A DNA stretch of 64,000 bases from Murimonas intestini (GCF_024622195.1 NZ_JANKBI010000004.1:186001-250000), one strand, 5' to 3'; shown: positions 25,196-33,697, counted from the first letter of the stretch. A program made the numbers and translations. The notes: generated from the sequence alone by a model not told the origin.

Positions 25196-25849
25196 TTGAA
25201 AAGAAACTTTCTGTTTTTAATATTACTGCTGGCTTCCGGCTTGTTACTATATGGATGCGTGGAGAAGCACGAAAAGCTGCATCATGTTGAATCAGTAAAG
25301 GATGTATTTTTCCACGATGACGGTATTTATTATCAAAATAACTATTGGGGAACAATAACTGATGATTCAATGCTCAGCAAAGAAGAATTTCTGAAAAATC
25401 TTGGCCTTGAGGAAGGACAGTTTGAAAAACAGCAAACAGTATATTCCGTGTCAAAAGAGCCCTACTGCTACATTGAAGAATTGGAGTGCGATGCACACCT
25501 TTGCTGCATATTTTCGCCATTGAACCATGAAGATGAGACAGAATATCTGGCCAGCGTAGGATATTTGGTAGATGTAAACTCCCAAAATTATAAGGAAATT
25601 GGAGAAGGGCTAAATAAAATTCTAGATTCCCTGCCAATAGACACTATGGTTTACAGGAGCCAGGAAATAGAAAAGGATGGTTATAGCTTCAACAAGGTAT
25701 ATTCACCTGGTAAAAAATATTTATTATTAAGTCTGGCGCTCTTTCAAAATCAGGATGGCCAGTCATTTGAAATCAGAAGCTATTACAAAAATAAAGAAAG
25801 CCAGACAGTTACGTTATACTTAGAGGCTGCTAATAAAATCGTAAAATAA
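25196..25849 (+). CDS. Lipoprotein of unknown function
   Basis: A 217-residue lipoprotein: MKRN, a hydrophobic stretch and the lipobox LYGC with Cys21. The mature domain is acidic and aromatic with no recognised family motif. The frame opens at a TTG at 25172, but GGGAGGG lies 5 bases before the second TTG at 25196, which places the signal peptide correctly, so the start is TTG at 25196. It follows the secreted protein by 33 bases and is closed by a hairpin at 25878-25912. Codon use is intermediate between the AT-rich island and the rest. Confidence 0.75.
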   Translation: MKRNFLFLILLLASGLLLYGCVEKHEKLHHVESVKDVFFHDDGIYYQNNYWGTITDDSMLSKEEFLKNLGLEEGQFEKQQTVYSVSKEPYCYIEELECDAHLCCIFSPLNHEDETEYLASVGYLVDVNSQNYKEIGEGLNKILDSLPIDTMVYRSQEIEKDGYSFNKVYSPGKKYLLLSLALFQNQDGQSFEIRSYYKNKESQTVTLYLEAANKIVK

Positions 25850-25877
25850 TTTGTAAAATAATTCAGGCTATCTGCGA

Positions 25878-25912
25878 TTAAAGGGAAGTGCCGCAATGGC
25901 ACTTCCCTTTAA
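25878..25912. terminator. Terminator between the lipoprotein gene and the DUF4250 gene
   Basis: A perfect 15-bp stem TTAAAGGGAAGTGCC/GGCACTTCCCTTTAA with a five-base loop, between convergent genes ending at 25849 and 25916. The arms end in short T or A runs, so it probably acts in both directions. Confidence 0.75.
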
Positions 25913-25915
25913 CAA

Positions 25916-26089
25916 CTAAATAAATTGATTGCTGTTAGCATCGTACTCGTAGTCGATTCCCTTCAGAGCCTCCACGATCTGCCTTCCGTCCACGGACAGG
26001 CTGCGGCACATCTCATCCAGGCTGGGATAATAATCTCTCAGCTGGGTATTGACATAACTCAGCAATATCACCGGGTCTTTTGGTATCAT
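25916..26089 (-). CDS. DUF4250 domain-containing small protein
   Basis: A 57-residue protein, MIPKDPVILLSYVNTQLRDY through the middle segment SLDEMCRSL to the end DYEYDANSNQFI. This matches the DUF4250 pattern as I remember it: a conserved KDP start, LLSxVNTQLRD, and a C-terminal YEYD..xNQF. The ATG overlaps the clpB stop by four bases (ATGA), so translation is coupled to ClpB, and a terminator follows at 25878-25912. DUF4250 proteins are short helical proteins widespread in Clostridia and Bacteroidetes with no assigned function. The position behind the chaperone suggests a stress-related or ribosome-associated role, but that is only inference. Confidence 0.88.
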   Translation of the reverse strand: MIPKDPVILLSYVNTQLRDYYPSLDEMCRSLSVDGRQIVEALKGIDYEYDANSNQFI

Positions 26090-28674
26090 TTCTCTTTTCT
26101 CACCGCCGTTAATTTTCCATCAGTTACTTTAAGAAGTATCGTATCACCGGCTCCGATCTCTCCGGAAAGGATCAGCCTCGCTGCAAGAGTCTCCACATTC
26201 TTCTGCAGGAACCTCTTCAGAGGTCTTGCTCCGTATACCGGATCGTAGCCGCCTTCTATGATATAATCTTTTGCTTCATCTGTCAACTCCAGACTGATCT
26301 CCTGATCTTCCAGCCTCCTGTTTAAGTCAGCCATCATCAGGTCCACAATGTGGCCGATATTGTCCTTTGTCAGCGGTTTGAACATAATGATCTCATCAAG
26401 ACGGTTCAGGAATTCCGGTCTGAAATGAGCCCGCAGGTCATTCATGACCATCTCTTCATTTTCCTCCCTGACACTGCCGTCCTCCTGGATGCCCTCCAGC
26501 AGGTAGGCTGATCCGATATTTGAGGTCATAATGAGAATTGTATTTTTAAAGTCTACTGTTCTCCCCTGGGAATCCGTGATACGCCCGTCATCCAGTACCT
26601 GGAGCAGCACATTAAATACATCAGGATGTGCTTTCTCTATTTCATCAAAAAGCACTACTGAATACGGTTTTCTTCTGACAGCCTCCGTAAGCTGTCCGCC
26701 CTCCTCATAACCTACATATCCGGGAGGCGCTCCGATCAGCCTGGACACAGAATATTTCTCCATATACTCACTCATATCAATGCGGACCATATTCTGTTCA
26801 TCATCAAACAGGCATTCCGCCAGGGCTTTAGCCAGCTCCGTCTTGCCCACGCCTGTGGGGCCCAGGAATAAGAACGAACCGATCGGCTTTGTAGGATCCT
26901 TAATACCTGCTTTTGAGCGGAGGATGGCATCTGTTACTCTTGATACACCATCATCCTGGCCTATGACACGTTTGTGCAGCTCATCATCCAGCCCCAGGAT
27001 TTTAGTCCTCTCCCCTTCTGTCAGCTTGGAGACAGGAATTCCCGTCCATCTGGAAATAATACGGGCAATCTCTTCATCTGTGACATTCTCATGCACCAGA
27101 GAAAGATCCTGGCTTTTAACCTTCTCTTCTTCTATTGACAGCTCCTGCTGAAGCTTTGGCAGTTCACCATACTGAAGCTCCGCCGCCCTGTTCAGGTCGT
27201 AATTTCTCTGGGCCATCTCTATTTCTTTATTCATGGCCTCGATCTGTTCACGCAGCTTGGAGAGTCTGTCCACTGAATGCTTCTCATTGTCCCACTGAGT
27301 CTTTTTACTGTTAAATTCATCCCTCTGCTCTGCCAGCTCCCTCTGAAGGACACTCAGCCTGTCCTGGCTGAGCTTATCCGTCTCTTTCTTAAGGGCAGCC
27401 TCCTCGATCTCCATCTGCATGATCTTTCTCTGAAGCTCATCCAGCTCCGCAGGCATAGAATCCAGCTCTGTCTTAATCAGGGCGCAGGCCTCATCTACCA
27501 GGTCGATAGCCTTATCAGGCAGGAAACGGTCTGAGATATAGCGGTGGGATAAAGTGGCTGCAGCCACAAGTGCGCCGTCAGTTATCTTAACGCCATGGTA
27601 TACCTCATACCTCTCCTTTAATCCTCTCAGGATGGAAATAGTATCTTCCACGCTTGGTTCATCAACCATCACAGGCTGGAACCTTCTCTCAAGCGCTGCA
27701 TCCTTCTCAATATACTGCCGGTATTCATCCAGGGTGGTAGCCCCGATACAGTGCAGTTCACCGCGGGCCAGCATGGGTTTAAGCATATTTCCCGCATCCA
27801 TGGCGCCGTCTGTCTTGCCCGCTCCCACGATCAGGTGAAGCTCATCTATAAAAAGAATGATCTCACCGTCACTCTTTCTGACTTCTTCCAGAACAGCTTT
27901 AAGACGTTCCTCAAACTCGCCTCTGTACTTGGCTCCTGCCACCAGCGCACCCATATCAAGTGAAAATATCTTCTTATTTTTCAGTCCCTCCGGCACATCT
28001 CCCCGGACTATACGCTGGGCCAGGCCTTCCACCACGGCTGTTTTGCCCACGCCGGGCTCACCGATAAGGACCGGATTGTTCTTCGTCTTTCTGGAGAGGA
28101 TACGTACCACATTCCTTATTTCTGAGTCACGCCCGATAACGGGGTCAAGCTTCTGGTCCCTGGCTTTTTCTACCAGATCCTGTCCATATTTGTTCAGGGT
28201 GTCATATGTGGCTTCCGGATTGTCAGTTGTGACTCTCTGGTTGCCTCTAACTGTTGACAGCGCCTGCAGGAACCTGTCTCTCGTGATCCCATATTCCCTG
28301 AATATCTCCTTAATTGCAGGATTCGGATATTTTATCATTGCCAGGAATAAATGCTCCACAGAGACGTATTCATCTCCCATAGCCTTGGCCTCATCCTCGG
28401 CGCTGACCAGGACTTTATTCAGATGCTGGCCGATATAAGGCTGACCGCCTGAGACTTTAGTCCTTTTGGCAAGAGCATTTTCAACGTTTCTGGCAAAATG
28501 CTCTTTATCTATCTCCATCTTTTCAATTAATTTTAAGATCAGGCTGTCTTCCTGATTTAAAAGGCTGTACAGCAGATGTTCCTGCTCCACCTCCTGATTG
28601 CCGTATTCATAAGCGATCTTCTCCAGATCGTTCACTGCCTGCAGTGATTTTTGCGTAAATTTATTAATATTCAT
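26086..28674 (-). CDS. clpB: ATP-dependent disaggregase ClpB
   Basis: An 862-residue Hsp100 chaperone of normal length: N-terminal double Clp repeat (1-145), first AAA+ module with Walker A GEPGVGKT, the coiled-coil middle domain (about 400-520) that binds DnaK, second AAA+ module with GPTGVGKT and FDEIEKAHPD, and a C-terminal D2-small domain. The middle domain distinguishes it from ClpC and ClpA. The frame extends 11 codons upstream, but GGAGG lies 7-8 bases before the ATG at 28674, which gives the family-typical MNINKFT start. It uses ATP to extract protein from aggregates together with DnaK. No CIRCE or CtsR operator is visible in the upstream 95 bases. Confidence 0.97.
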   Translation of the reverse strand: MNINKFTQKSLQAVNDLEKIAYEYGNQEVEQEHLLYSLLNQEDSLILKLIEKMEIDKEHFARNVENALAKRTKVSGGQPYIGQHLNKVLVSAEDEAKAMGDEYVSVEHLFLAMIKYPNPAIKEIFREYGITRDRFLQALSTVRGNQRVTTDNPEATYDTLNKYGQDLVEKARDQKLDPVIGRDSEIRNVVRILSRKTKNNPVLIGEPGVGKTAVVEGLAQRIVRGDVPEGLKNKKIFSLDMGALVAGAKYRGEFEERLKAVLEEVRKSDGEIILFIDELHLIVGAGKTDGAMDAGNMLKPMLARGELHCIGATTLDEYRQYIEKDAALERRFQPVMVDEPSVEDTISILRGLKERYEVYHGVKITDGALVAAATLSHRYISDRFLPDKAIDLVDEACALIKTELDSMPAELDELQRKIMQMEIEEAALKKETDKLSQDRLSVLQRELAEQRDEFNSKKTQWDNEKHSVDRLSKLREQIEAMNKEIEMAQRNYDLNRAAELQYGELPKLQQELSIEEEKVKSQDLSLVHENVTDEEIARIISRWTGIPVSKLTEGERTKILGLDDELHKRVIGQDDGVSRVTDAILRSKAGIKDPTKPIGSFLFLGPTGVGKTELAKALAECLFDDEQNMVRIDMSEYMEKYSVSRLIGAPPGYVGYEEGGQLTEAVRRKPYSVVLFDEIEKAHPDVFNVLLQVLDDGRITDSQGRTVDFKNTILIMTSNIGSAYLLEGIQEDGSVREENEEMVMNDLRAHFRPEFLNRLDEIIMFKPLTKDNIGHIVDLMMADLNRRLEDQEISLELTDEAKDYIIEGGYDPVYGARPLKRFLQKNVETLAARLILSGEIGAGDTILLKVTDGKLTAVRKEK

Positions 28675-28731
28675 AATAGAACCTCCTCCGTCCGTTAATG
28701 AACACACAGGTTTGTTGTTTGTTCTATAACT

Positions 28732-28759
28732 ACTATAACATACTTTTTTTAAATTGCAA
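28732..28759 (-). promoter_or_regulatory. Promoter of clpB
   Basis: On the minus strand TTGCAA (28754-28759), 16 bases, TATAGT (28732-28737), about 60 bases before the ATG. The leader after it contains AACAAACAACAAAC but no recognisable heat-shock operator. Confidence 0.5.
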
Positions 28760-28767
28760 GCACTTTT

Positions 28768-29484
28768 TTAAAGAGCAGCACACATTCTATTATAAACTTC
28801 ATTTTTCAGCCGTTCACTCTCAGCTTTTTTCTTCGCACTTTTATCCGGCATTACCGGCTCCAGGATCTTCAATGTCACATATGGCTTTCTCCTGTAGAGC
28901 CTGGCTATCCTGCCCGGCATTCTGAACGAGACAACCATAGGCAGCACAGGTACATCACAGTCATATGCCAGCACAAATGCGCCTCTGTGGAAACCTCTCA
29001 GCTCCCGGCAGTATGGATGCAGCACTGTCTCCGGGTAAAGATGGACTATGCCGCCTTTTTTTAAATATCCTTCGAGCTGTTCCATGGTTTTCTTAAATCC
29101 TTTTTTAGACTCCAGTATAGGCACCGCCCCCAGCAGCCTTATGATATGGCGTATGACAGGTATCTGGAAATTGGACTGGAGAGTTGGAAAACAGACATGC
29201 CTCTCTCTCAGTGCACTTGCCAGAAATACACAGTCCAGCATATGCACATGATTGCAGACAGTCACCATACCGCCTTTCACCTTCCTGAAGTTTTCTCTGC
29301 CCTCGATCTTAAGTCCCCACACTGCCCGGCCCAGAATCGTGACGATCAAAAAGATCACTGTCTTTAATATTCCTCCTGCCGCCTTAAATAACAGGCTGCC
29401 CGGAAAAAATTTATATTTTTCACTGATCCTGAAAGGAATCGGCGTCCACATTTTTACGATATGCTCTTCCTCAATATCCCGCAT
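28768..29484 (-). CDS. 1-acyl-glycerol-3-phosphate acyltransferase-like protein
   Basis: A 238-residue PlsC-family acyltransferase. The catalytic HX4D motif is NHVHMLDC near 91-98; the second conserved block is YPETVLHPY near 160, and PVLPMVVS follows. One or two hydrophobic segments (about 15-35 and around 45-60) attach it to the inner leaflet. These enzymes transfer acyl groups to lysophosphatidate or related lipids. The frame extends 12 codons further, but GGGAG is well placed for the ATG at 29484. That start overlaps the preceding glycosyltransferase gene by 14 bases, so the two are coupled and may make an acylated glycolipid together. Confidence 0.85.
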   Translation of the reverse strand: MRDIEEEHIVKMWTPIPFRISEKYKFFPGSLLFKAAGGILKTVIFLIVTILGRAVWGLKIEGRENFRKVKGGMVTVCNHVHMLDCVFLASALRERHVCFPTLQSNFQIPVIRHIIRLLGAVPILESKKGFKKTMEQLEGYLKKGGIVHLYPETVLHPYCRELRGFHRGAFVLAYDCDVPVLPMVVSFRMPGRIARLYRRKPYVTLKILEPVMPDKSAKKKAESERLKNEVYNRMCAAL

Positions 29485-30640
29485 AATCCACTCCCGCTTC
29501 CTGAGACTGCCACTGTTCATCTTCCATGAGAGCCTCCGTGAACATCTCCTCCATCTTTTTCACACACGATTTCAGATTATATTTCATAGCATGCTCACTG
29601 TATACCTTTTCCATCCGCCTGCGCTCTTCATCCTGCTCTATCCAGTAATCTATCTTTTCCGCCAGGTCACGGCTGTTTCCGGCTTCAAACAGGCTTCTCT
29701 CATCAAGTGCAAACTGGGGTGTCGCTGATTTCTCACTGTCCGCGATAACCGGGACAAGGCCCCTGGCTATGGCCTCAAGACATGAAATGGCCTCGATCTC
29801 AGCATCAGCCGCGTGCACATAGAGATCTGACCATGCAAGGACATCCAGAAGCCCCTCATGGCTGTAGAACTTCAGGATAGGAGGATTCGGGAGTTTCTTT
29901 CCAAGACGTTCATATTTATGATGGTTCAGACCCTGTCCGGCCAGGACCACCCGGATCCTGTCAGAGAAACGCGAGAGCCTCACTGCCTCCAGCAGCACAT
30001 CCTGGCGCTTTTCATTTGAATATCTGCCAACCATGACGATGACAAACCTGCCCTGCAGCTCTGCCGGCTTTTCCTTTTTCTCATATACAAAATCCGGGTC
30101 CACTCCGTTAGAAATAACATGAAGCTTTGCCTCATATCCGTTTTTCTTCAGCTCTCCCGCTATAAACTCACTGGGACAGTGGATATGTGTAAATTCACGA
30201 TAGAAATGACTGTAAAAAAACTGATAAAGCTTCTTATTGACCCCTGGTGATGTCCCCATTCCCAGAGTGTATGTGATATTCTCCGGCTGCAGATGGAATG
30301 CCGCCGTGTGCACCACTCCCAGCTCTTTTGCTATTGCAAGGCCGCGGCTTGCCAGCTGGAAGGGCAGGATAAAGTGCACCAGCTCTGCCCAGCCTATGGC
30401 CTCTCTCAGGATATTCTCATCAGGCTTTGCAAATGTCATCCCCTGCTTTGTCACTATGTGGTGTACAATTGGCGTAAGATAATATTCTTTTACTACATAT
30501 TTATCTTTCCTGCTCTCTCCCGTGCTTACCACACGCACCTCATGGCCCAGCTCCTTCAGCCCTTCATACAGCCTCTGGGATGTCATTGTCGTCCCGTTAT
30601 TTCCATTGTCAAACTGATCTACAATCAATAATATTTTCAT
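29471..30640 (-). CDS. Glycosyltransferase family 4 protein
   Basis: A 389-residue GT-B glycosyltransferase. The N-terminal acceptor domain starts MKILLIVDQFDNGNNGTT. The C-terminal nucleotide-sugar domain has VMVGRYSNEKRQDVLLEA near 205 and the E-x7-E motif in EIEAISCLEAIARG near 315. It resembles clostridial alpha-glucosyldiacylglycerol synthases, so a membrane glycolipid product is the best guess, supported by the overlapping acyltransferase gene. The ATG at 30640 with GGGAG just upstream was chosen over a start 19 codons earlier. No membrane helices are seen; it probably associates peripherally. Confidence 0.85.
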   Translation of the reverse strand: MKILLIVDQFDNGNNGTTMTSQRLYEGLKELGHEVRVVSTGESRKDKYVVKEYYLTPIVHHIVTKQGMTFAKPDENILREAIGWAELVHFILPFQLASRGLAIAKELGVVHTAAFHLQPENITYTLGMGTSPGVNKKLYQFFYSHFYREFTHIHCPSEFIAGELKKNGYEAKLHVISNGVDPDFVYEKKEKPAELQGRFVIVMVGRYSNEKRQDVLLEAVRLSRFSDRIRVVLAGQGLNHHKYERLGKKLPNPPILKFYSHEGLLDVLAWSDLYVHAADAEIEAISCLEAIARGLVPVIADSEKSATPQFALDERSLFEAGNSRDLAEKIDYWIEQDEERRRMEKVYSEHAMKYNLKSCVKKMEEMFTEALMEDEQWQSQEAGVDYAGY

Positions 30641-30718
30641 CTCATTCTCCCGCCTTCTTATTTCTAACCCGGCACACACGCTCCGGCATTTCTGCATGCG
30701 CCGTCTGCTTCTTCCGTC

Positions 30719-31696
30719 TCAGCCGAGACGCAGCCCTGCATTTTCCCTGGCTGCTTCCAGAAGCTCCATCACCATGACAGAGTGCTCCAGAAGTTTATAA
30801 CATTCCTCCAAATCCTTCCTGGCGTACATATCAGCAAAAGCTTCCCACTCAAAGCACATGCGGCTGGCCGCCTCCGGACATGCAAATGTCAATTCTCCCT
30901 GATCTGTGACTGACCTGGCCAGGGTACACAAACTGACACTTCCGTCCACCTGCACATAGCCTTTCGTCCCCTGTATCACCCCGAAGCAGGGGCTGTAGGA
31001 ATCCTTTGCCGCAGTGCACGACGCCACCATTCCCGGATATTCCAGAATGAGTGTACCGGACGTGTCCACCCCATTATACCCGCTGTTATAATGGTAGCTG
31101 ATCTTCTCCGGCCTTCCAAACAGCGCTGTCACAAAATGCAGATTATAGACATTTATGTCATACAGTGCTCCTCCGTACAGCTTCGGGTCAAAAACCGGCT
31201 GCACCACACCCGCCAGATAATTGTCATATCTGGTTGAATACTGCGAAAAATTACATTGTACCATTTTTATATCCCCGATATTTGATATCTGCTCTTTAAT
31301 AAAAGCAAATGTGGGATAATGAAGAGTGGTGATCGCCTCAAACAGGAATACCCCCTTCTCCTTTGCAATACCTGCCAGCTGTGCCATTTCAGCGGCACTT
31401 GTAGTCATGGGCTTTTCCAGTATAACATTCTTCCCATGCTCCAGCGCTTTTTTAGCATACTCATAGTGCATGCTGTTTATTATCCCTATATAGATGATGT
31501 CCAGGCTGTCAAGCTTTAAAAATTCCTCATAATCAGTACATACAAGCGGGATGCCATGTTTTTCTGCCAGCTCTTTACCCTTACTGCGGCTGCCTTCTCT
31601 CACACAGACGGCCGCTGCCTGCACACCGGCAGCGCCGTCTATTGCCCTCAGGCATTCCTTCACTATTTTTCCTGAACCGACTATTCCTGCCTTCAT
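30719..31696 (-). CDS. Gfo/Idh/MocA family oxidoreductase
   Basis: A 325-residue NAD(P)-dependent dehydrogenase with the dinucleotide motif GSGKIV at residues 6-11 and EKP near 93. The catalytic region YDINVYNLHFV has the Tyr form typical of the subgroup acting on trans-dihydrodiols or aldoses rather than inositol. GGAGGT 8 bases before the ATG at 31696 fixes the start. It lies between the ABC-F gene (upstream, 61-base gap) and the glycosyltransferase (downstream, 78-base gap) and may be cotranscribed with either. It is more distant from the two oxidoreductases at the left end than those are from each other. Substrate unknown. Confidence 0.87.
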   Translation of the reverse strand: MKAGIVGSGKIVKECLRAIDGAAGVQAAAVCVREGSRSKGKELAEKHGIPLVCTDYEEFLKLDSLDIIYIGIINSMHYEYAKKALEHGKNVILEKPMTTSAAEMAQLAGIAKEKGVFLFEAITTLHYPTFAFIKEQISNIGDIKMVQCNFSQYSTRYDNYLAGVVQPVFDPKLYGGALYDINVYNLHFVTALFGRPEKISYHYNSGYNGVDTSGTLILEYPGMVASCTAAKDSYSPCFGVIQGTKGYVQVDGSVSLCTLARSVTDQGELTFACPEAASRMCFEWEAFADMYARKDLEECYKLLEHSVMVMELLEAARENAGLRLG

Positions 31697-31756
31697 CTGC
31701 TTATACCTCCCAGGTTTATACATTATTTCCGCGTGCCGGGCTTATCCGGCTTCTGC

Positions 31757-33241
31757 TTAATTCTGTAAGTATATCACATCTGACGCTGTTTTTTCCACAA
31801 AAGCTTTATCATGCTCCACAAAAATCATTGCCGGATGATATTTAAGGATCAGATTTTCCAGCTGTATCCTTGAAAAAATATCAATATAATTGAGGGGTTC
31901 ATCCCAAATATAGAGATGTGCCTGCTGGCACAGGCTTCTTGCCAGCATCACTTTTTTCTTCTGGCCCTGGCTGTAGTCCTCCATCCGCTTCTCAAACTGA
32001 ACTCTTGAGAAATCCAGTTTCCGAAGAAGCGCCCGAAACAGAGTGCCGTCAATCCCGTTCTGTTCGGCAAAGTCCTCCAGACGCCCTTTCAGGCCGCTGA
32101 CATCCTGAGGGACATAAGAAATGATCAGGCCGCTCCCCACCCTCAGTTCTCCGCCTGTCTCTATATCTTCACCCATGATTTTCTTCAGCAGAGTTGACTT
32201 CCCGCATCCGTTTTTTCCAGCGAGCGCGATCCTCTCCCCCCTGCGCAGGGCAAAGTTCACATGAGAACAGACTGTCTTTCCATCATATGACAGGGAAAGG
32301 TCTTTTGCCTCAATAAGTACTTCTTTATGGTATACGAGAGGAAATAATTTGATTTCTTCCTCTTCTTCTATATTTTTAAGCAGTTTTTTCTTTTCTTCGG
32401 CAGCTCCGCTAATCCTTCCCTCCACGGCTTTTGCCCGCTTCATCATTTTAGCGGATTTATGTCCGATAAACCCTCTGTCCGGTTTAGGGCCCAACCCGTC
32501 CCCTCCAAATTTTGTTTTCTCTATTTTGTCTGACCAGCCCGCCGTCCTTGCAGCTGCCTCTGTCAGCCTGGCGATATCCTTCTGAAGCTTTCTGTTTTCA
32601 GCCATCTCAAATTCATCCTGGAGCTTCTTATTCTGCTGCCATGTATCGAAATTGCCCTGCTGTATCTCTATATTTGTCTTGTTCAGAGCAAGAATGTGAT
32701 CCACACATCCATTCAGAAAATGTCTGTCATGGGAGACGAGCAGAAACCCTTTCTTCTTTTTCAGGTATTCCATGATTTTCTCTCTGGCTTCGCCATCCAG
32801 ATGGTTTGTAGGTTCATCGATCAGAAGAAATTCATTTTCCCTGGAAAAGAGCAGCGCCAGCAGCACCTTCGTCCTCTCCCCATTGCTCAGTGTCTCAAAG
32901 GGCCTGTACAGGACCTCTGCATCCACATCCAGCAGATCCAGTTCCCGGCAGAGCATCCACAATTCATAATCCGGATGGATCCCCTCTATCACATCCAGAG
33001 TATTCCTGGATATATCCCCTGTATCAAAAGGGAAATACTCAAATACTGTGGGTGACTTGATGCTGCCCTCATATTCCAGTTTTCCCATGAGCAGCTTCAA
33101 AAATGTTGTCTTGCCTTTTCCGTTCCGCCCAATAAATCCCAGCCTCCAGCCGGTATCTATCCTGAAAGAGACATTTTCAAAGATATTGTCATAGCTTCCT
33201 TCATAACAAAACGTTAAATTACTCACATTGATCTGTGCCAT
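31757..33241 (-). CDS. ABC-F ribosomal protection protein (Lsa/Vga/CplR-like)
   Basis: A 494-residue soluble twin-ATPase without membrane helices: first Walker A GRNGKGKTTF with signature LSNGERTK, second Walker A GKNGCGKSTL with signature YSQGQKKK. Between them a long charged interdomain linker (about 190-280) reaches into the ribosome. The spacing, length and sequence style match the Lsa subgroup, which displaces lincosamides, streptogramin A and pleuromutilins from the peptidyl-transferase centre. The alternative is a housekeeping ABC-F factor, but those usually lack this linker shape and an attenuator. CGGAGGC 8 bases before the ATG fixes the start. A 430-base leader with promoter, leader peptide and terminator (33327-33697) strongly supports drug-inducible resistance. 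Confidence 0.88.
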   Translation of the reverse strand: MAQINVSNLTFCYEGSYDNIFENVSFRIDTGWRLGFIGRNGKGKTTFLKLLMGKLEYEGSIKSPTVFEYFPFDTGDISRNTLDVIEGIHPDYELWMLCRELDLLDVDAEVLYRPFETLSNGERTKVLLALLFSRENEFLLIDEPTNHLDGEAREKIMEYLKKKKGFLLVSHDRHFLNGCVDHILALNKTNIEIQQGNFDTWQQNKKLQDEFEMAENRKLQKDIARLTEAAARTAGWSDKIEKTKFGGDGLGPKPDRGFIGHKSAKMMKRAKAVEGRISGAAEEKKKLLKNIEEEEEIKLFPLVYHKEVLIEAKDLSLSYDGKTVCSHVNFALRRGERIALAGKNGCGKSTLLKKIMGEDIETGGELRVGSGLIISYVPQDVSGLKGRLEDFAEQNGIDGTLFRALLRKLDFSRVQFEKRMEDYSQGQKKKVMLARSLCQQAHLYIWDEPLNYIDIFSRIQLENLILKYHPAMIFVEHDKAFVEKTASDVIYLQN

Positions 33242-33326
33242 ATAATTCTGCCTCCGTACATCCGCGGCAGTTTTCCTGCAAGCGCCAAAGCATGTTTGAA
33301 AAATGCTCCAGGTACTGCCGCATTAT

Positions 33327-33355
33327 AAAAAGCGCAGGAAATACCTTCCTGCGCT
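33327..33355 (-). terminator. Attenuator-type terminator in the ABC-F leader
   Basis: Read on the minus strand: AGCGCAGGAA, five-base loop, TTCCTGCGCT, then TTTT and an AT-rich tail. The perfect 10-bp stem ends 85 bases before the ABC-F start codon and far downstream of the promoter at 33669-33697, so it would stop transcription before the gene unless prevented. A second inverted repeat (GCGGCAGT at 33313-33320 with ACTGCCGC at 33264-33271) sits between it and the ribosome site. Confidence 0.75.
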
Positions 33356-33504
33356 TCTTTGCACGGTCTGATGCATACACTGCACCTCATGCTTCTAAAC
33401 AGATGAAAGTAGATTCCTGCAGGGCACAGCAGACAGGTACACCATTTGTATACCCGAGCCTTTATTATACGCTGGGCTGCTGCGCCCGTCCATAATGTTA
33501 TTCA

Positions 33505-33528
33505 TTATCTGCAGAAATCTATGCTCAT
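33505..33528 (-). CDS. Candidate leader peptide MSIDFCR of the ABC-F gene
   Basis: A 7-codon frame with ATG, stop TAA and a GGAG exactly 8 bases upstream, lying between the promoter (33669-33697) and the terminator (33327-33355). Its bases TTTCTGC can pair with GCAGGAA in the 5' arm of the terminator (one G-U pair), a possible link between ribosome stalling here and antitermination. Short leader peptides of this size precede many antibiotic-inducible ABC-F and erm genes. No conserved peptide sequence is claimed. Confidence 0.5.
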   Translation of the reverse strand: MSIDFCR

Positions 33529-33668
33529 CTTTCCATCTCCAATCATTACGAAGGCAGAGCCTTCTGTCTGTTTTGAGACAATCACCTACAGGAACATACT
33601 GCATTCCCGTATGCAGTTCAGGCACGCCCCGCGTCCCTGCTGCCAGGATTTATCTCTAATTATCTACC

Positions 33669-33697
33669 AACATAACATGGCTGCCCGCATTTGTCAA
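33669..33697 (-). promoter_or_regulatory. Sigma-A promoter of the ABC-F transcript
   Basis: Perfect TTGACA (33692-33697), 17-base spacer, TATGTT (33669-33674) on the minus strand. It lies 27 bases after the leuD-like stop codon and about 430 bases before the ABC-F start, so the ABC-F gene has its own long leader separate from the upstream operon. Confidence 0.75.

Noticed and set aside
33395..33625. 76-codon frame in the ABC-F leader
   Set aside because: It runs through the hairpin-rich leader in a different frame from the 7-codon peptide, has no convincing ribosome site, and its protein has no recognisable features.
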